Source: an uncultured Porphyromonadaceae bacterium
GTDB lineage: Bacteria > Bacteroidota > Bacteroidia > Bacteroidales > Muribaculaceae
DNA length: 10,514 nt
Reading direction: 5' to 3'
Assembly: GCA_947174735.1 (NCBI GenBank)
Contig: CAMWKC010000058.1
Coordinates: forward strand, 1 to 10,514
Shown: positions 1-7,815 of the stretch, piece after piece
How positions within the stretch are numbered: position 1 is the first letter of the stretch
How the letters are laid out: each line of letters opens with the position of its first letter
The notes under the pieces: generated by a model
The model's input: only the letters and a program-made list of their open reading frames with translations
Database searches by the model: none
What the model was told of the DNA's origin: nothing
Program-made: the position numbers and the translations under genes

Positions 1-49
1 ATTTTACCAACACTTGTATTTTTTTGAAGACTTTTTTCTATATTTTGTC

Positions 50-81
50 TTTGTATGAAATAATACATTGTTATAGCTTTG
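50..81 (+). promoter_or_regulatory. Bacteroidales-type promoter of the transposase gene
   Basis: A -33 element TTTG (50-53) and a -7 element TAGCTTTG (74-81) are separated by 20 bp, matching the TTTG-N19-21-TAnnTTTG pattern of Bacteroidales sigma-ABfr promoters. The -7 box runs into the small palindrome CTTTG-TTA-CAAAG (77-89), which could be an operator or part of the left-end structure. Transcription would start at about 86-89, so the transposase must start at 135 and not at the in-frame ATG at 24. Confidence 0.6.
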
Positions 82-134
82 TTACAAAGATAATAAAAAT
101 ATTAGATATATGCAATATAACTAATTATTATTTT

Positions 135-539
135 ATGACAACAAAGAATAGATTTACATCAAGCAGTACCTGTGTATACAATCTCGGTTTTCATCTTATA
201 TGGTGCACCAAGTATCGCAGAAAGGTGCTGACTCCTCAAATAGAGGCGCGTCTTAAAGACCTTTTAAAAGAAAAGGCTGAGGAACTTGAAATAGAAATTG
301 TGGAAATGGAAACAGTGCCAGACCATGTTCATCTATTTGTCAAAACAAAACCAACATACGCTCCTCATTTCATTGTTCAGCAATTCAAGGGATATACCTC
401 GCGGATATTGCGTGAAGAATTTGCGGAACTAAGGTCAAGACTGCCCTCTTTGTGGACTCGTTCATATTTCTGTGAGTCTGTCGGCTGTATATCGGCAGAT
501 ACAATCATACGATATATTGAAAACCAAAAGAATCATTAA
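135..539 (+). CDS. tnpA: IS200/IS605-family TnpA transposase (Y1 HUH)
   Basis: This is a single-strand DNA transposase that cuts and rejoins hairpin ends through a 5'-phosphotyrosine. The start at 135 (MTTKNRF) gives 134 residues, close to the usual 130-155. An upstream in-frame ATG at 24 would add 37 residues of AT-rich sequence with no family resemblance and lies upstream of the predicted transcription start. Visible signatures are the N-terminal 'HLIWCTKYRRKVL' strand (20-32), the HUH motif H64-V-H66 within 'PDHVHLFVK', and the C-terminal helix with catalytic Y127 and Q131 in 'IIRYIENQ'. These positions match my recollection of the IS608 TnpA active site. All key residues are intact and the frame is unbroken, so the enzyme is probably active. 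The gene lies just upstream of, and in the same direction as, the tape measure gene. Confidence 0.93.
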   Translation: MTTKNRFTSSSTCVYNLGFHLIWCTKYRRKVLTPQIEARLKDLLKEKAEELEIEIVEMETVPDHVHLFVKTKPTYAPHFIVQQFKGYTSRILREEFAELRSRLPSLWTRSYFCESVGCISADTIIRYIENQKNH

Positions 540-552
540 ACGCTTTCATCCA

Positions 553-567
553 CCGACTAAAGTTCGG
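553..567 (+). repeat. Right-end imperfect hairpin of the IS element
   Basis: CCGAC (553-557), loop TAAA (558-561), then GTTCGG (562-567) forms a five-pair stem with one bulged T at 563 or 564. Subterminal hairpins with an unpaired T are what IS200/IS605 TnpA recognises on single-stranded DNA. The hairpin starts 14 bp after the tnpA stop, where a right end is expected. Confidence 0.65.
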
Positions 568-655
568 GGGCTTTCTCGCTTTATTTTCGTAAGGCGGAGC
601 TGTATTTTTTTGTACGTGGTGATACTGACTACCTTCGGCCAAAAAATTACACCTA

Positions 656-3600
656 ATGGCCAGAAATGTAATATCAAACGCAACAGTCAATCTTAATGTC
701 AACGGTGCACAGGCCGCACAGCAACTTGACCGCCTTCGCCAGCGTGCAGGTCAGCTTAAAGCCGAAATACAGGCTATGGAGACCGGAGCTGTGCCGATGG
801 ATCGGCGCCGGCTATCACAACTCTATCAGGATTTTCGAAACGTATCACGTCAGATTTCGCAGTGTCAATCCGAAATCGGACGTGTTAACGACGTTATGCG
901 CCGCCTTAACACGGCATCGCCGAAGGAGCTTATGTCAGCGATGCGGACATTGCGTGCACAGCTTAACGCAATGGATAGGGGTTCCGAGGCGTGGGAAAAT
1001 CACAGGCGCAAAATACAATTACTCCGTCAGGAGTTACAGAGGGTTAATTCTACGCTCACAGTCTCGGAAAGTAAATGGCAGCAAATCAAAAACTTTTTAG
1101 GGGATATCCAAAATCAGATACTCGGAATTGTTGCCGGCATTACAGGATTAATAGCAGTTGGCAGAGATGCTGTAAGCAGTTATACCCAAATGGGCGAGTC
1201 ATTGGCAGACACTCAAAAATTTACAGGACTGTCAGAGGCAGAAGTAAGAAAGCTTAACGACGCTTTCAAGGAGATTGACACCCGCAACACACGCGAGCAA
1301 CTTAACGCTTTGGCTTCCGAAGCTGGTAGATTAGGCAAAAATACGTCGGAGGCTGTAAAAGGCTACGTCGAGGCAGGCCAGATTATCAAGGTAGCTCTTG
1401 ATGATCTTGGCGATGGGGCTACACAGACGATAGCCAAGTTATCCAATATTTTTAACGTCGAGCAAAAGTTAGGTACAAAACAAGCGATGATGGCGATTGG
1501 CTCTACTGTTAACGAGCTGTCGCAAAACTGTACTGCAGGCGCTAACTATCTGGTAGAATTTACTCAGCGCATGGCCGGCATTGGTGCACAAGCCGGAATG
1601 ACAATTCCGCAGCTAATGGCGTTTGCCGCAGTATTGGATTCAAACGGTCAGGCTTGCGAGATGTCAGCAACAGCCGTACAACAGGTTATCATGCAACTCG
1701 CCAATAAAAACAAAGAGTTTGCAAAGATATTGGGACTTGATGCCGAAGAACTTGCAAAGACTCTTAAAACGTCGGCAAAAGACGGTATAATGATGTACCT
1801 TGAGGCTATCAAAAGGTTATCGGATAAGACATCGGCAAGTAACGCAACTGTCGCCATTGCTCCGCTATTTAAGGATATGGGACTTGATGCCGCCCGTCTG
1901 TCGGCTGTGTTATCGACATTAGCTAACAAAATCGAGGACCTAAAGTGGCAATTCGGAGAGGCTGACAAAGCTTTTAACGAGGCTGTATCAGTCAATAACG
2001 AGTATAATATCTTCAATTCCACTAAACAGGCGGAAATAGACAAGGCTAAAAACAAGATGCACGAATTGTCGGTGGAACTCGGCGAAAAACTGTATCCTGT
2101 CATGACTCATGTATATTCTTCGTCGTCGCTGATGCTTAAAGCGATGATGGAGATTATAACATTTGCCGAAAAGCACAAGTGGGCAATCATCACACTGACT
2201 ACGACAATCGTAGCCTACACAGCCGCTATCTACGCTACTACCATTAAATCTCATGCACTGACAATAGCGACAAAAGCGCTGGCAGCAGCTAAAGCAATGT
2301 ATGCAGCCAGCGTAAGAACCGCACACGCACTCACTATCGGTTTTAACGGTGTTGTCGCTCTGCTGACAGGTAATATCGGCAGGGCACGCGCCGCCATGCG
2401 TGCGATGACAGCCGCAATGGGTGTAACTCCCTGGGCTGTGTTGGCCGCCGCAGTAGCAGCACTGACAGTGACTATAATCAGAGCCGCCACAAAATCCGAC
2501 GAATTTGCCAAAAAAATACGTGATTTATCGCGTATCGGTGCCGAATATCGGGCAGAAGCAGTCAAAGAGCAACAGCAGATTGATAAATTGATTGGTACAC
2601 TAAAAGGTGCATCGGAAGGCACAAAAGAATATCGTGACGCCAAAGAGACTATTATCAGACAATATGGTAAGTATCTCGGAGGACTGATAGACGAAAAAGG
2701 CCAGATAATCGATCTCGCACAGGCTTACGATATTCTGTCGGAGGCCGTATCGAGGTCTATGCGTAAGCGTGCTATTGCCGCCCAAGAACAAAAAATCGAA
2801 GAAGCGTATTTGGAGAATGTCGGCGAAAAACTGTCGAAACTCGAAATATCGCTTAAATCATACGGCGCAACACCGTTGCAGGTACAGACGGTTATAGCCG
2901 CCATGAACGAGGCAGCAGCAAAAGGTCAGAAGCTATCCGGAGAAGCTGCAACCATAATCCGGGAATTGTCGAAAAATACTGCTACTCTTGATAATAAGAC
3001 AGGCAAAAAGCTGTCATTAGGTCAGGCTACATGGGCAGCCAAGACCGGTATATCTTTTGCTGACGTAGAATCGCCGATAAAGATAATCAAAGATATTCTG
3101 CACGATTACGACACAAGATCTAAGGGTGTGGAGACAGTAAGAGCGATGGATCCTGACAAAAAGCTTCCGGGGCAAAACGGATCAATAATGGTTGACAGCA
3201 AGGTACAGCTTGACGCGGTGCTTGCAAAACTCGATAAGATTATTGAGACCGGCGAAGAATCGGCTGTCGCTTTGCCAAAAGACTTCAGGCCGGAACAGCA
3301 GAAACAGGAGAAACCGGCAGAAAACAAATTTTTACAGACAGGCGCACAGCCGGCGCTTTTGGGAGCGGGTGCTCCCGGCAAATCTCTTACAGAGATTGCC
3401 ACCGAAAGCGTTAAATCTGTCTCCGTACAGAGTGACAACGGTATGATCACAGTCACACCGAAGCAGGCCGAGGAAATTAAAAACAAAATCGTTCGGGAAA
3501 TGCGGCTGCAGGGCATGATGCCGCACACAGAGGCAGAACCGGATAAGCCGACCGGCGAGGATTTTAAATACGTATCGGAAAAAGAGGCACAAGCCCAGGC

Positions 3601-5572
3601 ACGCAAAGAAGCTGCTGAAGCCCGCAAAGAGGCGATTAAAGCCCATACGGACTATCGTCAGGGACTCGAGGCTTTAAAGGCTGAGTACAGTCAGGCAGAT
3701 GCAGATATTATAGCCAAATATGCCGCCGGAGAAATCGACTATGTTGCATACCTAACTAAGCGTATGGAGGCCGAACAGTCGTATTGCGACAAGTCTCGTC
3801 AGTACATGGAGCGCCATTTGTCAGCTATAAAAGGCATCGATGTGACAGAGGATAAGGATTATCAGGCCATGATGCAACGACGTGAAGCTGCAACGGCAAA
3901 ATATACCGACAAGATTATTGATTTTCAGGACAAATCAATTTCGCGTCGGGAAGCCGCAGAACTCGACCGGGTAAAAAAAGACGAAGCACTTAACGTCCGC
4001 CATGCCCAAAACACACTTTCGGCAGAACTCAAACGGCAGGACGAAATCACACGTATAACTGTCGAGGCGCTGGAAAAACGTCTTGCCTTATATGCTAAAG
4101 GCTCCGAAAAGTGGGAACAAATCGTGCAGGAAATCGAGCAAAAATATCTCGACGGAAAGGCGGCTAAGAATCGTGCATACGAAGAAAAGGCGCTGGAGCT
4201 ACGCAAGCAGTACGAAAAGGTTTCCGCCGCTGACCGTTTCCGCATGGAATCAACTCTTTTAAGCCAGCTTTTTGCAGCACGCAAAATATCATACACTGAG
4301 TTTTTGGAGTGGAGACGTAAGCTACAAGAAAAATACCGCGACGAATTGCCGGGGAATGTGCCTGAGTCTATCTCCACAAAGCGGAAGAAAGCGGAAGAGG
4401 AAATGAATAATCGCATAAGAGAGATTGACAACGCCCAGAAAGCTGGTCTTATAACAGAAAAAGAGGCTGAAAGCAGAAAAAAATCTCTTTTACCCGACGC
4501 CATCAGCGAGAGTATGACCGGGGCTGCCGAAAAATTCGGAACATCATGGCTATCTACCATTGCTCAAGTAGCTACGTCGTTTTACGACCTTTGGCAGTCG
4601 GCAGGCGACGGCGCCATGTCATTTGCCGACAAAATGCAGATGTTGGGCAATGCAGCCGCAGCGACATTTGCGGCAGTGTCGGAAGGCATGAGACTCGCTT
4701 CGGAATTTGCACAGGCAAACGCTGAAATCGAAATTGCAAAAGTCGAAAAACGATACGAGCGCGAAAAAGAGCTTGCTCAGGGCAATAATGCCATCACAAC
4801 GGCATTAGAGCAAGACAAGCAGGCCAAGATAGCCGAAATCAAAAATAAGGCACAGGAGGCCGCTTTTTCGATGCAGGTTATACAGGCAGTAGGTCAATCG
4901 GTAACAGGCGCTATCAATGCATATACATCGACGGCTGCTATACCGGTTGTCGGTCCGGCGCTGGCTCCGGCTGCTGCTGCTGTAGCATTGGCTGCCGGCA
5001 TGGCAAATGTAGCATTGCTCAAAAAACAGGCCGAGGCGTCAAAGGCTCAAGGTTATTCCGAGGGTGGTTTTACTCCGAAGGGCCGCAGAGACGATGTAGC
5101 CGGCGTAGTACATGCAGGAGAATGGGTAGCATCACAGGATTTGGTTAACAATCCGGAGGCCGCCGCAGTCATCACACTGCTTGAGCGTGCACAGCGATCT
5201 GGCGATGTGTCGTTGCTCAAACCGCTGGCAGCCGCCGCAGGTCTGGCACGACAAAATAATTACGTAGGATCAATAACTTTTGACGATGCTTCGCGTGTCG
5301 TCGCTACCGTATCGGCGGCACGGGCCGCCAGAGCTTCGGAGGCTGTAGTATCAGGAGTGAGGACAGTTAACAGTACCATTGCGAGTGCTCCGGCAACGGT
5401 TCCAGAGGCAGCCAACTCGGAGGATAGCCGACTTACAGATGTGTTAGAAAGACTTTCCAAACGTCTTGATGAGCCGTTTGTTACTATCAACTCAGTTACA
5501 GGGCCAAACGGCATAAATAATGCTTATAGCAACTATAACAGGATTATTAATAATAAGAAAAAATACAAATGA
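656..5572 (+). CDS. phage tail tape measure protein, TP901-like
   Basis: This 1638-residue protein would set the length of a phage tail tube and help DNA entry into the cell. The N-terminus 'ATVNLNVNGAQAAQQLDRLR' followed by about 130 residues of heptad-like helix resembles tape measure proteins of Bacteroidales prophages. A TP901-type core spans about 175-480 ('LADTQKFTGLSEAEV', repeated Ala/Gly-rich helices). Hydrophobic segments lie near 157-170, 509-530, 592-612 and 1422-1452. A Pro/Gln-rich linker falls at about 871-915, and Lys/Glu-rich coiled coil runs from about 980 to 1400. Near 1466-1493 is the Gly-rich segment 'GGFTPKGRRDDVAGVVHAGE', a pattern common near tape measure C-termini. 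By the known ratio of roughly 1.5 angstrom per residue, the tail would be about 240 nm (inference). The start is the first ATG of the open frame; no Shine-Dalgarno is seen. The stop overlaps the next gene by 4 bp. Long antisense open frames inside it are shadows. Confidence 0.93.
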   Translation: MARNVISNATVNLNVNGAQAAQQLDRLRQRAGQLKAEIQAMETGAVPMDRRRLSQLYQDFRNVSRQISQCQSEIGRVNDVMRRLNTASPKELMSAMRTLRAQLNAMDRGSEAWENHRRKIQLLRQELQRVNSTLTVSESKWQQIKNFLGDIQNQILGIVAGITGLIAVGRDAVSSYTQMGESLADTQKFTGLSEAEVRKLNDAFKEIDTRNTREQLNALASEAGRLGKNTSEAVKGYVEAGQIIKVALDDLGDGATQTIAKLSNIFNVEQKLGTKQAMMAIGSTVNELSQNCTAGANYLVEFTQRMAGIGAQAGMTIPQLMAFAAVLDSNGQACEMSATAVQQVIMQLANKNKEFAKILGLDAEELAKTLKTSAKDGIMMYLEAIKRLSDKTSASNATVAIAPLFKDMGLDAARLSAVLSTLANKIEDLKWQFGEADKAFNEAVSVNNEYNIFNSTKQAEIDKAKNKMHELSVELGEKLYPVMTHVYSSSSLMLKAMMEIITFAEKHKWAIITLTTTIVAYTAAIYATTIKSHALTIATKALAAAKAMYAASVRTAHALTIGFNGVVALLTGNIGRARAAMRAMTAAMGVTPWAVLAAAVAALTVTIIRAATKSDEFAKKIRDLSRIGAEYRAEAVKEQQQIDKLIGTLKGASEGTKEYRDAKETIIRQYGKYLGGLIDEKGQIIDLAQAYDILSEAVSRSMRKRAIAAQEQKIEEAYLENVGEKLSKLEISLKSYGATPLQVQTVIAAMNEAAAKGQKLSGEAATIIRELSKNTATLDNKTGKKLSLGQATWAAKTGISFADVESPIKIIKDILHDYDTRSKGVETVRAMDPDKKLPGQNGSIMVDSKVQLDAVLAKLDKIIETGEESAVALPKDFRPEQQKQEKPAENKFLQTGAQPALLGAGAPGKSLTEIATESVKSVSVQSDNGMITVTPKQAEEIKNKIVREMRLQGMMPHTEAEPDKPTGEDFKYVSEKEAQAQARKEAAEARKEAIKAHTDYRQGLEALKAEYSQADADIIAKYAAGEIDYVAYLTKRMEAEQSYCDKSRQYMERHLSAIKGIDVTEDKDYQAMMQRREAATAKYTDKIIDFQDKSISRREAAELDRVKKDEALNVRHAQNTLSAELKRQDEITRITVEALEKRLALYAKGSEKWEQIVQEIEQKYLDGKAAKNRAYEEKALELRKQYEKVSAADRFRMESTLLSQLFAARKISYTEFLEWRRKLQEKYRDELPGNVPESISTKRKKAEEEMNNRIREIDNAQKAGLITEKEAESRKKSLLPDAISESMTGAAEKFGTSWLSTIAQVATSFYDLWQSAGDGAMSFADKMQMLGNAAAATFAAVSEGMRLASEFAQANAEIEIAKVEKRYEREKELAQGNNAITTALEQDKQAKIAEIKNKAQEAAFSMQVIQAVGQSVTGAINAYTSTAAIPVVGPALAPAAAAVALAAGMANVALLKKQAEASKAQGYSEGGFTPKGRRDDVAGVVHAGEWVASQDLVNNPEAAAVITLLERAQRSGDVSLLKPLAAAAGLARQNNYVGSITFDDASRVVATVSAARAARASEAVVSGVRTVNSTIASAPATVPEAANSEDSRLTDVLERLSKRLDEPFVTINSVTGPNGINNAYSNYNRIINNKKKYK

Positions 5573-7386
5573 TTACAGTCATAATAGAGGGTCAGGAGGC
5601 TTGCTTAGAGGATAAGACTACATTTGATTTTGTCACAGAATCGAGACTATTCTCAGACTCGGACGGATATACATTTAACATGACTTTTCCGTTGCGAGGC
5701 TGTCAGCAGAATATAGATATCTTCGGATATATTCACCGCGCAGACATACATAAGCAGCCGAGGCTGATGCAGTGCCATATCATAGCGCCGGAATTTAGCC
5801 GTTCCGGAGCGCTGGTAATCACTTCGGCTGACGAGTCAGCCGTAACAGCACAGTTTATCGTCAATGCTACGCCTGACGGTACAGATTCACCGCTCGATAC
5901 TCTTTATATTGACGAGTTGGATTTAGGCAGGTACCCGGAAACCGACCCGTCTAAGATTAAGCCTTCGCAGGCGATTAACGGCAGCTCGGACAGCGGACCG
6001 TTAGATGCAGTGTGTCTGCCGTGGCGAACAGAGCAGTATGATGTAGTCAATAACCGTTTTGTTGACCTTGGACACTGGCACGATGAGACAAGGCGCCTGT
6101 CATGGCAGCCGAAACTGATATATATACTCCAGCGGGTAGCACTGATGGCCGGCTATACATCGGATTTCCGACGTATAGCAGTAATAGACAAATGGCGTAA
6201 GGCAATAATCTGTAATACTCTGCCGGGAGTGTGGGGTATTACAGATTTTGCCGCAGCGCTCCCACATTGGACCGTAAGAGAGTTTTACGAGCAAATGGGC
6301 CTGTTTATGCAGGGGGTTTTCCGTATCGACGAGCAAGCAAAGGCCATAACATTTGATACATACACACATATTCTGTCAGGGGCCGGCGTCACAGTGCTTA
6401 ACAGAGTCGTAGACGAGTATTCTTCGGAGATAGACCGGGAGGCAGAGGATAGTGATTTTTTGCCGACAAAGCGCGTAAAATACACGGATAATTCGGCCAC
6501 AATCTGGAAATATTGGGTGTGTCCCTGGGTATTTAAGTCAAAATCGCCCGTATGGGCACCCGGACGAGTCGAGACCGTAGAACAACTGTCAGGAGATATG
6601 CACTATGGAGACAGCGACGGCCATCGGCATGTTATAGGCGGAGGATCCGGTAATTTGGTGTATTGTGCGGAAATTGATACGTGGTTTTCGCCACGTACAG
6701 TAATTATATATTCCGCAGGTCACACAGACGATGCCACCGCCCAACAATATCCGTATGCAAAGTTTATACAGTGGGAGCCGGTCAACATCTTTGCACCGAA
6801 GGATTACAACGAAAACGATAATTATACGACGCTGGACGTATGTCCGGCAACAGTCGATTATGACCTTACGGGCAAAGTCATCTGGCTGCCTCTGTCATCA
6901 GGCGATGACAGTACTTCCAGAACTCTCGATACAGGATATTTCGAGCAGACAGAACGCCCGAAAGGATTACGACTGCCGAACGGTGTGTGGCTGTCATCGG
7001 AAATCGTGATGTCGTATGACCGGGCACAACACGATATTGAGATACATTCGGAGGATAATTCGTCGGAATTCTATTCGCAAATCTTTATCGCCTTCCAAAA
7101 TCCGGACGTTGACAAACGTCCGTGGCCGTTGGTAGATGTCGATGTAGCCGGCAAAATATATTCTACAGAAAGGTTTTGCCGACTCGATGGGCAGCTTTCC
7201 GATTATATCGACCCTAAGGTTAAGTACACGTTTCAGTTTATCGCAGACAGTATTCCGGACGTCGAAAGCCTATTCTATGTACACGGCCAACCGTACATCT
7301 GCCGAAAAATTACAGTATCTCTGTCGGCATCGTCAGGCATGGGTAAGGTCATGACAGGGGAGTTTTACAGGGTGGTCAAAATATAA
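5569..7386 (+). CDS. putative phage tail-tip / baseplate hub protein
   Basis: This 605-residue protein follows the tape measure gene with an ATGA overlap, so the two are almost certainly translationally coupled. In tailed phages this slot usually holds the distal tail or hub protein, which closes the tail tube and anchors receptor-binding parts. The sequence is rich in beta strands, has no signal peptide or membrane segment, and contains many aromatic and acidic residues. The N-terminal part (about 1-110) is a beta-rich domain. Near 230-262 is 'LPHWTVREFYEQMGLFMQ' followed by a strand-turn-strand, a segment I associate with uncharacterised Bacteroidales prophage proteins in this position. The C-terminus 'PYICRKITVSLSASSGMGKV...GEFYRVVK' also looks like a conserved terminal domain. 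The name rests on position and overall character, not on a recognised catalytic motif; Dit or a tail-fibre adaptor is an alternative. It is the last gene of the operon. Confidence 0.6.
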   Translation: MITVIIEGQEACLEDKTTFDFVTESRLFSDSDGYTFNMTFPLRGCQQNIDIFGYIHRADIHKQPRLMQCHIIAPEFSRSGALVITSADESAVTAQFIVNATPDGTDSPLDTLYIDELDLGRYPETDPSKIKPSQAINGSSDSGPLDAVCLPWRTEQYDVVNNRFVDLGHWHDETRRLSWQPKLIYILQRVALMAGYTSDFRRIAVIDKWRKAIICNTLPGVWGITDFAAALPHWTVREFYEQMGLFMQGVFRIDEQAKAITFDTYTHILSGAGVTVLNRVVDEYSSEIDREAEDSDFLPTKRVKYTDNSATIWKYWVCPWVFKSKSPVWAPGRVETVEQLSGDMHYGDSDGHRHVIGGGSGNLVYCAEIDTWFSPRTVIIYSAGHTDDATAQQYPYAKFIQWEPVNIFAPKDYNENDNYTTLDVCPATVDYDLTGKVIWLPLSSGDDSTSRTLDTGYFEQTERPKGLRLPNGVWLSSEIVMSYDRAQHDIEIHSEDNSSEFYSQIFIAFQNPDVDKRPWPLVDVDVAGKIYSTERFCRLDGQLSDYIDPKVKYTFQFIADSIPDVESLFYVHGQPYICRKITVSLSASSGMGKVMTGEFYRVVKI

Positions 7387-7471
7387 CATGACTTTGTTAT
7401 GTATAATTAACTGTTAACTTATAAAACGATTTTTTATTAACAAATTTTAACGCGCCCCAAAGATTTCTACC

Positions 7472-7496
7472 CTCAGGCCGGGTGGCCGAGTTTTTT
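7472..7496 (+). terminator. Rho-independent terminator of the tail operon
   Basis: The stem CTC(A)GGCC (7472-7479, A7475 bulged) pairs with GGCCGAG (7484-7490) around the loop GGGT, and six T residues follow directly (7491-7496). It lies 85 bp after the stop of the hub gene and separates the late phage operon from the replication region. Confidence 0.8.
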
Positions 7497-7525
7497 GCTT
7501 TGCTCTTTTTTGCCTTACTTTGTCG

Positions 7526-7578
7526 GGACTTTTAAAGTAATGCAGCTCGCTACGCTCACTGCATTACTTTAAAAGTCC
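7526..7578. repeat. Perfect 20-bp inverted repeat upstream of the iterons
   Basis: GGACTTTTAAAGTAATGCAG (7526-7545) and its exact reverse complement (7559-7578) enclose a 13-nt loop (7546-7558, CTCGCTACGCTCA). The loop is itself a mirror repeat around TA. No T-run follows on the plus strand, so it is not an obvious terminator. It could be a second transcription barrier, a single-strand origin or a cruciform structure beside the replication origin. Confidence 0.85.
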
Positions 7579-7581
7579 TAC

Positions 7582-7598
7582 ATGCTTATCTAAAGCAT
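7582..7598. repeat. Small hairpin in the AT-rich origin segment
   Basis: ATGCTT (7582-7587) and AAGCAT (7593-7598) flank the loop ATCTA. It lies between the long inverted repeat and the iterons. The role is unknown and the short stem could be chance. Confidence 0.35.
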
Positions 7599-7660
7599 AA
7601 GATATAATATGCTATCGGTTAAGTCATTTTAAAGATATTCAATAAATTGCAAAGGCGAAA

Positions 7661-7733
7661 CCGGACATTTATAGTACATAACCGGACATTTATAGTACAT
7701 TTTAAGCTATGAAATCGGACATTTATAGTACAT
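7661..7733 (+). repeat. Three 19-bp Rep iterons
   Basis: CCGGACATTTATAGTACAT occurs at 7661-7679 and 7682-7700, and again with a single change at the first base (TCGG...) at 7715-7733. Start-to-start distances are 21 and 33 bp, close to two and three helical turns, so Rep would load on roughly one face of the DNA. All three point the same way as rep. Confidence 0.92.
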
Positions 7734-7742
7734 ATAAAAATT

Positions 7743-7775
7743 AAGTCGGACAACCGTTTTGCAGTTGTCCGATTT
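7743..7775. promoter_or_regulatory. Inverted partial iterons: probable Rep operator
   Basis: TCGGACAAC (7746-7754) and GTTGTCCGA (7764-7772) form a perfect 9-bp inverted repeat, extended by two A-T pairs and a G-T pair. The arms share the iteron core TCGGACA. The -33 element of the rep promoter lies in the loop, and the right arm lies between -33 and -7. In Rep_3 plasmids such inverted half-iterons bind Rep dimers and repress rep. Confidence 0.8.
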
Positions 7776-7789
7776 AATTATTAACTTTG
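7758..7789 (+). promoter_or_regulatory. rep promoter
   Basis: TTTG (7758-7761) and TAACTTTG (7782-7789) are 20 bp apart, an excellent match to the Bacteroidales promoter pattern. Transcription would start near 7795, leaving a leader of about 20 nt before the ATG at 7816. Confidence 0.8.
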
Positions 7790-7815
7790 CAAAGTCATTT
7801 AAAAATTAGAGTATT

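Larger units (their letters stand above)
1..612 (+). mobile_element. IS200/IS605-family insertion element (boundaries approximate)
   Basis: The element is defined by a Y1 HUH transposase gene (135-539), its own promoter (50-81) and a bulged-T hairpin just after the gene (553-567). Elements of this family move as single-stranded DNA, have hairpin ends instead of terminal inverted repeats, and make no target duplication, so the ends cannot be read directly. The 12-mer TGTATTTTTTTG occurs at both 15-26 and 601-612 and may mark the neighbourhood of the two ends, although it is low in complexity. No tnpB is present, so this is an IS200-like, tnpA-only form. It lies between whatever precedes the window and the tape measure gene at 656. 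The left end may lie outside the window. Confidence 0.55.
7599..7815 (+). other. Iteron-type plasmid replication origin (oriV)
   Basis: This segment combines an AT-rich stretch (7599-7658, a candidate unwinding element), three 19-bp iterons (7661-7733), an inverted pair of partial iterons (7746-7772) and the rep promoter, directly upstream of a Rep_3 initiator gene. That order is typical of iteron plasmids such as pPS10, pSC101 and P1. I did not find a convincing DnaA box; TTATCTAAA at 7586-7594, just upstream, has two mismatches to the standard consensus. Confidence 0.8.

Noticed and set aside
472..702. Short open frames on both strands across the IS/tape-measure junction.
   Set aside because: They overlap the 3' end of tnpA, its hairpin and the 5' end of the tape measure gene, and have no recognisable protein features.
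3925..4560. 211-codon antisense open frame inside the tape measure gene.
   Set aside because: It is Ser/Arg/Phe-rich with no domain and lies opposite a coiled-coil coding region; such shadows are common there.
7476..7490. GGCCGGGTGGCCGAG resembles the 5' end of a Leu or Ser tRNA.
   Set aside because: It is followed at once by a T-run; no D, anticodon or T arm follows. It is explained by the terminator hairpin.
7586..7594. DnaA box candidate TTATCTAAA.
   Set aside because: Two mismatches to TTATCCACA in an AT-rich region; too weak to call.
7661..7733. CRISPR-like short repeats.
   Set aside because: Only three 19-bp copies with 2- and 14-bp gaps, no spacers of uniform length, and a Rep gene beside them; they are iterons.
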